A DNA stretch of 64,000 bases, taken from assembly GCA_017591395.1 (NCBI GenBank), contig WEDG01003321.1, forward strand, positions 186,001-250,000, in the 5' to 3' direction. Positions within the stretch are counted from its first letter, which is position 1, and every line of letters starts with the position of its first letter. The position numbers were made by a program, and so were the translations under genes. The notes under the pieces were generated by a model. It saw nothing but the letters and a program-made list of their open reading frames with translations, made no database searches and had not been told where the DNA came from. Origin of the DNA: Schistocephalus solidus. Its lineage: Eukaryota > Platyhelminthes > Cestoda > Diphyllobothriidea > Diphyllobothriidae. Positions 1 through 11,274 of this stretch are shown here, one piece after another.

Positions 1-1466
1 TACGACTGGGCACGTTTCTTTGCACCCTGGAGTTTTATCTGCTGTTGCACGGTCAATGCGCCAAAGTAGAGATAGCTCCTGAGAAAAACAATATTTTTAA
101 AACCGACTTTATCCACACGAAAGAATGTGTTTTAAGGGTTGTTCATCCGTTACATTAAACTTTCTGAAATGCGCAATCGGGGATGTGGTTTACAAAGCTG
201 GGTATTGCTCCCGGGCCTGTTCTTTTTTATAAAATTTGTCCGTTGCCTGGTAAACGTTGTGCTTAAGAAGGATCGCTTCAGTCTGTAATGCGCACTAAAA
301 ATTTAAAATTCGCAGAGAAATTTTCAGCTAACCCTGTTGCTTATTCAGTCGGTTCAGCCCAATACGCCCAACAGGATATCACAAGGAAAGAACGAAGCTC
401 GCTGGAACAAAAGCTTTATTAGCGATTGTCTCATAATGACCGTTCAATCTGTTTATTTTATCTGTACCAATACCGTGGTTAGAAGGGTGAACATAGATGA
501 AATGAAGCAAATCCCACACGAGTTTGTGTTTACTCGCTTTGATTGTAGTTACGAAACTTAATGCTTACAAAGTTCCATCCTGTCAGCACTTTTCACTTCT
601 GCCCAACTCAGCTTATGCCTGAAAGAAAAGCGTGCGCTTAGAGCAAGTGCGACAGCCATGGAAATTTCTTTGTGGGAGGGCAGACCATAATCCCCTAAAT
701 GCTTGCACACGAAATTATAACGCACATTTGGAACCTAGGGTTAGATCGGAAACCAAATAGGAAGCACTGTGGATTCCCTGATGGTCGAAAAGTTTTTAAA
801 CGCATCATGTGACAGCAGAAAATGTAAAAATGTGAAAATGACCTAATTAGCCAAGTATTCCATCGGTCCCTAGGTGGCTGATCGATCTGTATGTGTAAAC
901 GTAACGTTTTGTACCGCTGAAAACATTGGTAACACCTTTCGAGGTCAATTTAATTTGCCTGTAATTCTTGCGTCAAGAGGGGTGGATTAACCGCGACATA
1001 TATTGTCCCAAATATTTTACTTATATTCGTTGAATAGTTGTGGCAGTAGGCAGATTTTAGAATCCTGGGCGTTACGTTCGTTATATTCAGCTCACATAAA
1101 GCCACCACTTGCCAGGAACTTTTTTTGCAGTGGATTGTAAGCGTTAAAGGACACAGTCGAGATTTCATCCCTTACGTTTCTCTAAGCTAGACATGTTCCA
1201 TCTCAATCACCTGACTAATGAAGTGCTTGTTTATATATCAGGCTTAGAACGTTGGTAGACGTGTACTAGCAAACACTAAAAGATAAAGTTCAAAATTGTT
1301 GGGCTCTCTATCTTCATCGATCGGTGGTCAGGATGGCCGTGCCTGAATCTTAAACACTAACGGATCCCTTTGTAGGTCACTGAATTCCAAAGTCTCTTGG
1401 ATCAGAGTAAAACGCCGTGGACTCTCTGGTGCATAGTCGTCTCGTGACAGTGATGAAGGATTACAA
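1..1466. other. No recognisable gene or repeat
   Basis: All frames on both strands are broken into short runs. I see no tRNA-like boxes, terminal repeats or protein motif here. It is probably flanking DNA or an upstream intron of the protocadherin gene. Confidence 0.5.
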
Positions 1467-1995
1467 CTAAACATTCAGAAGGACATTACCGACAAAAACC
1501 AGGGAGACTGAAATGGCTATGTCTGCCTTATGAACCGTCCGCAGCCAGTCATACACAACCTCAGTTTTTGCGGCAGCCGAGGCTGAAGTCCACGACCTGT
1601 TCACTTGAAATCCAACGCTCTAACCAATTGCGTCACGGGCTCGGCATCTTTTCGTTTTTTTATCAGGAATATTAGCAATGGTAGAGAAGTGCTCACCGGT
1701 CGGTTACGGGACTCACTCGTCTCGTTCTCCCTTGGGGCTCATTCTACAGCACAGCCAACAGCCGAACAGCGGCTAGTGATAAAGGCAGACTGACTACAGG
1801 CAAAGAGAAGGGAGACTTAAATGCTTATTTCTGGTTGGCCGATGACGACTAAATAGCCAGAAATAAACATTGCAGACATCCTTGTCTTTGTCGATAATGT
1901 CATTCTGCCGAGAAATACTTTTATGGGTAATGGTGGCAATTCCTAGGCCTAGTTTACTCAGCAAAGGCTTGTGAGTCATTGGCTTAACAGGATAA
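1467..1995. repeat. SINE family A, diverged composite copy
   Basis: This block matches the better preserved copy at 38298-38915 in order: a run like AAGGGAGACTGAAATGGC near 1500, a minus-strand tRNA-like part around 1570-1645 (box A-like 'acgcaattggttagagcg' on the minus strand), then a tail with 'tcggttacgggactcactcg' near 1700 and a second core near 1800-1990. The second core is itself an imperfect palindrome, since 'ttatttctgg' occurs near 1825 and its inverse near 1857. It is older than the 38 kb copy. The exact ends are uncertain. Confidence 0.65.
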
Positions 1996-2989
1996 CTCGA
2001 ACTTGATGACAAACCACAAATCTTAGATCTTACTTACCTCCAGCGTAGATCAAATGAAATGAAACGGTCAATATTTTGTTGTTGTTGTGGTTTTTGCCAA
2101 TAAATAGCTTTCAGTGGAAGTCAAACCATATTTTATTCAGTTTTCCATGGCGACCGCAGCGATGGCAATGGTATAAAAGCATGAAAACCGAGAAACCATT
2201 ATCCAAAATTGCGCGATTCACTTGCCCAAAAGAGTCAGATGAGGCTGAAGGGAAGTGACACGGTCTAATGTTCTGTGGTTTCATTTACCAGGTATCCTCG
2301 AAATTTAAACGTCTTTCTGAATTGCGCTGAGTTCTCTCGTTTTCATTTTTCCCATAGCTGCCAGATCAAGCTTTTAGAATTTTGAACTGCTTGACGTGCT
2401 TTACTACATAACTTTTTAAACTGCCACCTACACCTCAGCTTTCTCTCCTGTTTCCCCTGTTGTTGATACGGCAAAATTTGCCGCTGCATTCTGAACTATT
2501 CAAGGTTAGTTTGGTATGCAAATGAAGATCACTAATAGCTATGCATTCTCCAAGGGAAGAGATATTGATCTAGCTTTAATAATAATAAAAGGCTTTTTCG
2601 CCGCTAGCTTGTATGCTTCCACCTCTTTTATGAGTTATGAGACCATATTGTTATCCCTTGGAGGTGTCGAGTATAAAATCGTTCCCAACACATTACTCCA
2701 ACTATTCCTCATGCCAATTTGGTCTAGACGGTGTAGGTCTTCTGCTTAGTGTCTGTTCTAAGTGAGGATACAGTATCCAAGTTTGTCGTTGGCGTTGGCA
2801 ACTTCAGTAGTAGTCTCTTCTTTTGTCCATCCTTACTCCTTGGGCTCGATGCACGCGCAGTTAATAGTACTTCTCACTGTGTGTTGTATACGCCATATGT
2901 GCAAATACCTAACATTTAAAATTAATGCAGGGCAAACAATTACTCTTAAAAGAAATCATTAACTACCTTCTCATTCCAAACCATCAACT
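1996..2989. other. Upstream non-coding stretch before the protocadherin exon
   Basis: No coding motif or repeat is recognised. The stretch directly precedes a splice-acceptor-like sequence, so it is more likely intron than promoter. No TATA box or other promoter element stands out. Confidence 0.4.
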
Positions 2990-3015
2990 AATTTTTTTTA
3001 TTCTTCTAACCTTAG
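2990..3015 (+). promoter_or_regulatory. Candidate 3' splice (or trans-splice) acceptor before the coding exon
   Basis: A long T-rich tract (about 2992-3006) is followed by a branch-point-like CTAAC and then CCTTAG at 3010-3015. The frame of the coding exon is open from 3016, just after an in-frame TAG at 3013-3015. The arrangement fits an intron end or a spliced-leader acceptor; flatworms are known to trans-splice some messages. An ATG at 3024 opens a short out-of-frame reading frame that stops at 3069-3071, upstream of the likely start at 3100. Confidence 0.5.
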
Positions 3016-3099
3016 AAACCGCAATGCACATCCGTCTATTTGGGAGTATTTGCCGTCGAGGTGCATGCTGAATCCAACCAAATTCATTGTCACCTCCAT

Positions 3100-5600
3100 A
3101 TGGCTTGCATATGTTGGTCTCCTGGGATCAAATTTGTCCAGGTTCCTCTTCTTCTAGTGGGTTTCGTCTTCATCGCACTGGGCATACAGGAAGTCAGCTT
3201 CAGTGTGCGGGAAGAAGAAGTGCTAGGAAGTCTGGTGGGTGTACTACTGCCAAAAGTATCAGAATTTAGAAGAAACGGCCAGACCAACCCGGTATTTCGC
3301 CTCATTCAGAAGGGTCACGCAGCGTACTTCAAGGTTTCGCCTACAGGTGGTCGCATCACTATAGCTCAAGTCATTGATCGGGAGGCCCTTTGTCCGACTG
3401 ATGGCGCACCAATGAAGATGGGCCTTGGCTTGCCCCGATTAAATGGGCAATGTCAACTGCGGTTCTCTGTTAACGTTTTGTCCATGGGAACGGCAGAAAT
3501 CGTCGATATTATCCAGGTAACCGTGAATATACTCGACGCGAATGACAACCGCTGCACCTTTGAGCCGTCAGATCATCAAACAATGTACATACCAGAGGAT
3601 AGCAGGACCGGTCCCTCGTTTATGGTGCCACTGAATAGGCCTTCTGACCCTGATTCGGACGCCATGCATCGTATTGATCCTCGAAGCATACGACTTCGCT
3701 CAGCAGATGAGCTTGACAGTGCACGATACTTTGATCTGCACGTAGCTGAGACGAGTTCTATAGAGAAACCCGTCTCCCTCCATCTATCCATCGCCCGAAA
3801 ACTGGACTACGAGGTTACTACATCGCATAAACTAATTGTAACAGCAAGCGATGCAACGCGAATGGCAGAAAATACATGCACCCTTCACCTGAATATTCAA
3901 GTAGTCGACGTGAATGATAACCCGCCGCGTTTTGAGAAAAAACTAATGTATCTGCAGTTGAATGAGAACGTGGCCGTTGGCTCGGTCGTCTTCCAAGCGA
4001 GGGCAACGGATAGAGATAAGGGTGAGATCTTCGGTCAGCTCATCTATTATCTTGGGCCGTACGCCGAAGCCGATGTGCGTCAGCACTTCCACGTTTGCCC
4101 TAGCAACGGCTCAATTATTCTGAAAAGGAAACTCTCTTATGCGCGCATCAGTAAGTTTGAAGTTCCCTTAGTTGTGCGCAATCCGACAGAATTGGAGTCT
4201 AAAACGCCAGCCAAGGGCACTCACAACCAATATGACGCAGGTCAAAGAATCGGTGCTCCTCTGGAGACAACTGTCCATGACACGGCTCGTCTCATAATCA
4301 GTGTTATCGATGTGAATGACGAGCAGCCAGTCATATCAGTCTTCACTTTAGATGGCCACAGTGATGTCTCTATTGAGGAGAACAGGGCTGTTGTACCCTC
4401 GGATTTCGCCGTAGTCAGCGTTACGGATGGAGACAGTGGAGAAAATGGACGCGTTGAGTGTGAACTATCCGAAAATTCAACTAATCGCTTCCGACTGACA
4501 AGAATGACAAATATGAAAACTAGTGGTGCCTTTGACGGAGGCCAGGAGACACTCTTTAAGCTTTCTGCAATGGTTGCCTTCGATAGTGAAGAAACCAGTC
4601 AGGTGTTATTGTACTTACTGTGCAGGGATCTAGGCAAACCCAGAAAGACCTCAGAAAAGAGTGTGCTGGTGACCATCCATGATGTCAATGACAATGCGCC
4701 TTTCTTTGATGCACCCATTGTTACTCTGCGTGTCTACGAGGATAGTGAACCCTCCCGACGGGCGCAAAACTATGAAGTTGGCAAAGTAACAGCAACTGAT
4801 ATTGACGAGGGTGCAAATGCAGAAATCAGGTACAGTCTGATGCAAGCCTCTGAAAAACCCATGTTCAAATCGATGAGAAGGAAGGCCTGATTAGCTCAAA
4901 TGGGCATCTAGATCGGGAACATCAGGAGACCTACGAGATTGAGGTTCGGGCACAAGATCTTGGTCAACCTCCGCTATCCTCTTCTGTCAAAGTGATCATC
5001 TACGTGAGAGACTTTAATGACGAATCACCAGTCTTCTCGAAACCGGACTTTGAATTTGAAGTTACAGAAGGCGTCGCTGTAAACCACATGATCGGATTCA
5101 TTTACGCTACGGACGCAGATGAAGGAAAAAATGGAGAACTTAAGTTCTGGATTTTGTCGACTAAACTTCCAACAGAGTACCCCTTCTCGGAAGAAGGTTT
5201 GCAGTATCGCTGGAGGCTTGAGGACGAGCAAAAGTTTCCCTACCGTCTGGTACCGCACTATGTTCGAAAAGAAAAGAGATATGAGATTCGCGTTATTACA
5301 AGTGGCCCTATTGACCGAGAAGCCACAGCGGGCCTCAGTAAGCTGACATCCAGTGTAACTCTGCCCACGGAGGTTGCTCTTGATTTCAATTACCCTATAT
5401 CAGCAGACATGTCATTCTCGAGACACTCTTTTTTCGTTATCGCGGAGGATGGCGGAACACCAAAGAGGAGCACGAGGGTGAAGGTTACTGTTAAAATCCT
5501 CGATGTTAATGACAATGCGCCAGTCTTTCTCTTTCCAACATCGAACAATTCGACGGCCAATGTATCATTCAAGGAATATGCTGGATTCGCTTTCTCAAGG
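3100..5600 (+). CDS. Protocadherin, first coding exon: signal peptide, cadherin repeats 1-6 and start of 7
   Basis: This encodes the outer part of a single-pass calcium-dependent adhesion protein. The first in-frame ATG is at 3100; the open frame from 3040 begins with TTG. A hydrophobic segment at residues about 14-28 looks like a signal peptide. Cadherin repeat ends are marked by calcium-binding motifs: DANDN (about residue 145), DVNDN (270), DVNDE (402), DVNDN (526), DFNDE (637) and DVNDN (800). DRE- and DxD-type motifs lie within the repeats, and repeat six is unusually long. The frame shifts once between 4851 and 4888, so the exon reads as two frames, 3100 to about 4860 and about 4863 to 5600. 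It ends at AGG|GTAAGC, phase 0. Seven repeats in total resemble delta-type protocadherins, but I do not assign a named orthologue. Confidence 0.93.
4851..4888 (+). other. Single-base frameshift inside cadherin repeat 5
   Basis: Upstream, the frame reads TDIDEGANAEIRYSL, typical of the first half of a repeat, and then meets TGA at 4888-4890. The other frame has TGA at 4851 and then reads QIDEKEGLISSNGHLDRE from about 4866, typical of the second half of the same repeat. Loss of one base in the A5 run at 4853-4857, or in the following few bases, would explain it. Sequencing error, allele or true mutation cannot be separated here. Confidence 0.85.
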
Positions 5601-6548
5601 GTAAGCTGAATTTACTGATTTATATTATGTGCTTTTGCCCTCACTGTACGTTTCGGAAGATGTTGCGAAGGCTGAATGGGAAAAAATTACTCTGTAGATT
5701 TCTCACCAGCAATTTAAGATATAGTGAACCACAATTTACTTGAAATTACAGCTTTTACAGTCGCTGCGAGAATTTATTCAACCACATAAAATAAAAGCTT
5801 ATTTAAATCGGACAATAAAAACTAGGCGTATGACATTACCAGATTTTGGAAATCTACATTTGCATGCAACCCGGACCAACCTGCACATGGTCGCTGGAGA
5901 CTTTCGAAAGTTTTTAACACTTTCATGAAGTGCATATGTTTTCTAGCCACTAAAAGACTAGATATACATATTTAAGTCAACCTTGCGTTTGCTGATTTTC
6001 CGGGCCTCAACCTGAAATGCTTAGTTAAACTGAAAGCAGCACACGCATACTTGTATAAATATAGTTTCGCAGGTAAATGAAAGAGTTGCTCCATATGAAG
6101 CTGGAAACTCCGATACAAATTCAACTCAAACTTTTAAAGCAGAGCTGCAAAAAGATTATTACCGTTCAGAAGATATACTTGGAATGAAGTATGCAATTTG
6201 GACGCTATGAGCATCTGCCTGCACTGCCACTTTCCCACATTTCACTGATTCTATAAATGCTTTTGTGCCGAAGGGGACAATTAAAACAGCTTCATTTCTT
6301 ACACCCTAAGTTAGGCGTGCCGAATCGCCACATTTGTAGGCCAGCTCTTTGATGTTACTTCTTTACAGCGCTCTATCTTACGATGGTTTGACTATTACTA
6401 CAAAATAAGACACGATCAAATTTAAATCAATTGAAATGACACATCAATCATGCGTCCTTAAGGCAAGTTGTTTGTCAGTCTAGGAACGGTATCATCAGTG
6501 AGCCATAAGATCTACTACCGATAAATTAATTTTAACAAAGAAGCAAAG
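5601..6548. other. Start of intron 1, nothing recognised
   Basis: AT-rich sequence with no coding motif, repeat unit or RNA signature seen. Confidence 0.5.
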
Positions 6549-6909
6549 CAGAAGAAGATTCAAGCTCTGGAAAAAAAACCTGAATTGGTTTGACGTTTCT
6601 GGATTCTCACTTCGGCCCAGCATCCAAGACAGGCACCTTAAAGAGCGATTGGGGTACAAGGAATGCGGCATTTAATTGACGCAGTCGATATGAAATCACA
6701 CCTGTCGCATTCCTTGTGGGTGGAGGAAAGGGCTCCGTGCTCGACGCGATGGTTGTTCGTTAGTCCACGTCTGAGTACTTAATTGTTGAAAGCGCATCAA
6801 CGTTTTCGATTTTTGGCAAGATTAAAATTCTAAAATTTATCTCACTGACACTGAAGCCGTTACTCATCCGCGTCCTCGCGTGTGGTTAAATACTCTGCCC
6901 AATAAATTC

Positions 6910-7356
6910 TCAGTGCCTAATATGGAGGAGGAGGTCATTGCTCTCGTTGATCCACTGCGGGCAGGGAAACCAGGTCTCAAACAGTTCGCGGTTCACGCAG
7001 TTATCAACCCTTGGAAAAATGTCGGCCTCGTCAAACTGAAAAGTGGAGCCGGGTCCCATCGAATGAGGCATGACTTGAAAGCTAACATCCGTCCTCCCCA
7101 CTCCCACCGCATATTCGGCCATTCACGTTTAGGATTACCTCCCAGTTCCTTCGACATAATTTCTTTGTCTGCAACTGCACCAGATCCGGTAAACTACTTC
7201 AGAAGTTTCCTGGGTGCTGTCAGCCTCGTCACTTGGCGCCTGATAGTTACTTTTGGTAGGTATGCAACTCTCGAATGGTGTGAGAAGAAGACCAGCGGTT
7301 TCCGTGATGTTCCTCATATACGTGAGCGCTTGCCAAATGTGGATTTGGGGATTCAT
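6910..7356 (-). pseudogene. Penelope-like element GIY-YIG endonuclease domain, decayed (left arm)
   Basis: On the minus strand a frame ending at 7135 reads VVYRIWCSCRQRNYV, the GIY...YIG part with a CxC pair, but GE appears as EG (NYVEGTGR) and a stop follows. A second frame (7122-6910) continues as MAEYAVGVGRTD and then GPGSTFQFDEADI, RELFETWF and QWINESNDLL. These match the conserved C-terminal order of GIY-YIG domains in Penelope-like retroelements: arginine and histidine region, then a glutamate-containing REL.E.W block, then IN. Frame breaks and stops show it is dead. The reverse transcriptase part is not present here. Confidence 0.75.
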
Positions 7357-7439
7357 CTGTCGACAAAGTCGCGCAGGCAGCCATTCGCTTTCTGCACCCG
7401 TTGAATATACTGCTCTTCGGAAACTTTGTCTTCTCGTTT

Positions 7440-7690
7440 GCTGCTATGGGTCACAACATGCCAATACAGCGCGTATTCGCATGCGGATGGTGAAACATGC
7501 ATTGGCAGTGGGGAGGACGGACGTTAGCTTTCAGGTCATGCCTCATTCAATGGGCCCCGGCTCCAAGGCTTGATAACTGTGTGAACCGCGAACTGTTTGA
7601 GACCTGGTTCCAATGCCCGCAGTAGATCAACGAAAACAATGACTTTCTCCTCCAAATTAGGCACTGAGAATTTGCTGGGGCGAGTATATA
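7440..7690 (+). pseudogene. Penelope-like GIY-YIG C-terminal remnant (right arm)
   Basis: The plus strand reads ALAVGRTDVSFQVMPHS then GPG, the same block as the left arm. About 35 bases encoding the FQFDEADI segment are missing, and a stop comes soon after (the open frame ends at 7573). Beyond it the DNA again matches the left arm, for example 'gtgaaccgcgaactgtttga' at 7580. It lies in the opposite orientation to the 6910-7356 copy. Confidence 0.7.
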
Positions 7691-8024
7691 GCCAAACGCG
7701 AGGACGCGGATGAGTAAGGCTTCAGTGTCAGTGAAACAAATGTTTGAATTATAATCTTGCCAAAAATCGACAACATTGATGAGCTTTCAACAATTAACTA
7801 CTCAGATGTGGACTAACGAACAACCATCGCGTCGAGCAAGAAGCCCCTTCCTCCGCCCGCGAGGAATGTGACAGGTGTAGTTTCATGTCAACTGCGTCAA
7901 TTAAATACTGCATTCCTTGTACCCTAATCGCTCTTTTAGGTGCCTGTCTTAGATGATGGGCCGAAGTAAGAATCCGGAAACGTCAAACGAATGCAGGTCT
8001 TGTTCCCAACTGTGTACCTTCTTA

Positions 8025-11000
8025 TGACCTGCCTTCTTGTACTTGTATCATTTCTTCCTCTATCGACCACCAGGGATTGCTATTGATGATGAAAAAACAT
8101 CCTGAATCGGCTGGTTTTGCCTCCTTTGTATAGAGAGAGTGGTTTGATGGCATCAGAAGTTAACCGAATCCTCTCGACCATTTAGTCCGAAGTCCAACTT
8201 TGATCGCTATTTCTCATCAAAGTGAATATTCTTGGTCTTACGTGCCTTTCTCATAACTGATTGGGTGAAAAACTCAATTTCAGACTGGGCTTGAATTTAA
8301 ACCTCCGATGTAAGAGTGTACGATAGCTGCGAAGATACCAGAAATGGTCGTTCTGCCTCAACTACTTACTCCAGTCACTGTTCTCTATGACGGACTACGC
8401 GTTGCTATGTGACCTCCGATGCGATCTGTAGATTGGAGCTCCAGAACCAGAATGAACGTTTGTACGCTTCCCAGCAATCAGTCATGTGTATTATCATCAT
8501 CTCCAAGTGAAAGGGGGTTTGATGCCCCGTGGTTGAGTTTTGTATCTCCCCAGAATGTTTACTGATTCGTTGATGTTAGGTCCCATTGCCCCGGGGATTT
8601 CAATCGACCTTTCTATGAACCACATAGATAATTGGAATTATTTAGATCTCTTTTGATCTTCCAGTCGCATCCAATATAACAACGCTTCTTTTCAGCCCCA
8701 TGAAAGATAACCGTTGATAAGCCCTTATGGAAAGGATTTGCATTAAATGACCTCGCATTACATTTAATTGTTTCAGATGTGAAGTAGAAAACTTGGATGC
8801 CCATCTTTTTGCTCATCTTCAATCACTGACATTTACTGAGTTAGGCATTTACAATTGGTTGAGGTTAGATCTTAACCGAAGTTCAGTTAGTCCTTTGGCG
8901 AATGAACGTATAGAAAATCTGTTGCCTATCAATTTACAATAAGCAATTTTTTCAAACTGAGGGTATGAGAAAATTTAAAAGATCATTGCTAGCTTTCAGA
9001 AACTTAGCAGTCCAGCATTTGTTCCGTCTTAAGACTTACAATCAAAACAATACAAATATTTACAACAGCTAGCCAGTTATAATATCTTTCACCCTTATGT
9101 AAACGGACAGTTAAGTTGAAGACTTCTGTAGCCAGTCCGAAGATCGATTTTAGTGTTATGAGTCCACAGTTATTTTTGAAAACATAGCTCCAATACCATA
9201 AAAAAAAACAAAACGCACTGATCTGCTTATATTGGAAAAAAACTTTTGGGAAAACCTCATTGATCTTCCGCGTATTATACTACCTCAATCACTTCTGTCT
9301 TCCATGCCCATGTCAAATTACTGTAGTAAATGTCAAAAGCAACTCACCTTTGTTTTTTAACTGCCTATGGTATTAGCCTTCAAAAGTTAACATAATGTTT
9401 ATCAGGAAGAGGTAGATGAACAGAAAGTGGCAGACATCTGAAGCCCGTTATCGTTTCGAGTAAGCAAAACATATCTGAGGCCAAACTTTATGAGTAACTT
9501 TTAGTCATAATAGGTGGAAACTGAGAACCACGTGCGCTATAATTTTCTTATTGGCTTCATTCAGGCAAAGCATTATAGAATACTTCTAATTCAATTTTGT
9601 ACTAGAGGAGTTTGTTGCAACGTGTTTATATTCAACCCTCACCTATGCAATTAATATCTTGCGTACATGATAATTATAGGTTTGTTTAATAATTGCTTCT
9701 TGTACTTCAAATTTTGGCTCCTCCGAGACCCTCCTGAGAGATATAATAATGAATAAAGAACGCTTTCTTGCAATCACAGCTACCTCATAGAGGGATGTAA
9801 TGCTTAAGAATAAAACCCTCAGCATTCTGTAATAGTCGAAAATCAAATATAACATTGTTTTGTAGAAGTCGTATATTTTCCGCTGGTAGGCAAATTAAGG
9901 AGAACTTTAAGATATTCAATAAATTTAACAACTATGCTTACTTCTCTGAAATCGTTCAGTTTGCCGAGATTTGTGGCTAACCTGCTTCAAAGATGTAATA
10001 CAGACAATGAGTTTCAATCGGTAGTAAAAGGACTCTAGTTGCCTAGAGTTTCAAATTCTTCTCAAAACCATCACCAGCCACGATAGCAGAGAGAAATGGC
10101 CATCACGGAAGACGCAGTATTTAAAGAATTCGATGATTTCATTGTTCCGCGCTCAACGCGGTCATCGCTTATCCAGGTCGGTGTGGCCTGTATGCCCCGT
10201 TCAACTCGTTCAGCGAAATAATTTCGTAATCACTGCTTAATTTATTTCCAAAAATTAGCCCATCCGAGGCTGTGTTTAACCATGCGCCTCCCACCTAATT
10301 AAAGTACGTGCTCCAGCAAATATTTATGGCTGAAATAAATTTTACTTATGGTTGATTGGCAAGTCGAATAACTGAGACACACGCGGCTACATCTATGGAA
10401 TTTGGAAGGTATGACTGGAGCCTAACAAACTGGTCGCGTTCTATGAGTCATGCTAATCTGGATACGAAATAATCTTTGCTTTCCTCTCATATCATTCCTT
10501 TGGCCACTAATGCTCCAGATCCACAAATCAAATCCAGCCTCCTCTTATCTTGAGAGCCGGTGTCTCCACGTACTCCTCTATCATTTTTTGGGGGTTTATT
10601 ATGAGGAGTATTGTGCCCTAGATAGCCATAGGTTTTTGACTTGTACTTTTCTCAAATAAGATAAAACTTTGAATTCATTATGCCAAAATAGTCTGAAGAC
10701 TTTATTGATGAATGGTTAGTAATATTTAAATTCTTGCTAAAGGGGATGCTAATGGAGATGCTTATTCTTGCTAGTGATGATTTCAAGCAACAGAAAAATA
10801 TTTTATTAGTTAGGACAATTGCCAATGTAGCTAAAGTCTCCATGGCTGTTTAGTCACAGTTATAACGAATTTGTCACCTCTCGACCCTGTGAACTCTGCA
10901 TCTCAGCAAGGTGCGAAGAGGACGACAAACCTGTCATAACCGCACTCAATATGACTGGCAGCATAAGAGCTAAGGTGGAGCACATTAATTAATAATAACC

Positions 11001-11160
11001 CTACTCAATGCATTTTTATGTAGATGGGACATTCAAGAAATGGAAGTTTGAAAACCACTATTCACTTTAATATGACGCATATGTTAGCATTTCTGTAAAG
11101 GCATGGTCAAAAGGCACTCAATTATCAGGGTACAAAGTGGAAAGATCCGGGTTGAGAAAT
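8025..11160. other. Intron sequence, nothing recognised
   Basis: Only short spurious reading frames (70 aa or less) are present. I see no repeat ends, tRNA-like boxes or protein motifs. Confidence 0.45.
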
Positions 11161-11274
11161 AGTGCGGGCTCACCGGAACAGATTTATTCATATGCAAACG
11201 CTTTAACGATTGTGAGCCGAGCAAGCTTTCCGATACGTCAACATGGACATTAAACTATTCCGGTGAGCCCACTT
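11161..11274. repeat. Small inverted-repeat element (MITE-like), 114 bp
   Basis: Left end AGTGCGGGCTCACCGGAA (11161-11178) is the inverse of TTCCGGTGAGCCCACT (11258-11273) with one mismatch. The interior is AT-rich and has no coding capacity. The size and ends fit a miniature non-autonomous DNA transposon, but no second copy was noticed in this window. Confidence 0.45.

Larger units (their letters stand above)
6549..8024. mobile_element. Penelope-like retroelement pair, head-to-head foldback
   Basis: Two inverted arms of roughly 500-580 bp (about 6549-7130 and 7450-8024) flank a spacer. Near the ends, 'gtttgacgtttctggattctc' at 6588 matches the inverse of 'gaatccggaaacgtcaaac' at 7970. Inner parts match too, for example the inverse of 'gaggacggacgttagctttc' lies near 7085. 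Each arm runs from a GIY-YIG C-terminal remnant outward to a decayed hammerhead-like end (about 6588-6635 minus, 7950-7990 plus). The arms are clearly similar but visibly diverged, so the element is old. Two Penelope-like 3' ends in opposite orientation explain it best. Confidence 0.8.

Noticed and set aside
4851..4888. Programmed -1 ribosomal frameshift in the protocadherin
   Set aside because: The in-frame codons GAA AAA CCC do not form an X XXY YYZ slippery heptamer, and no clear downstream structure is visible. A base loss is simpler.
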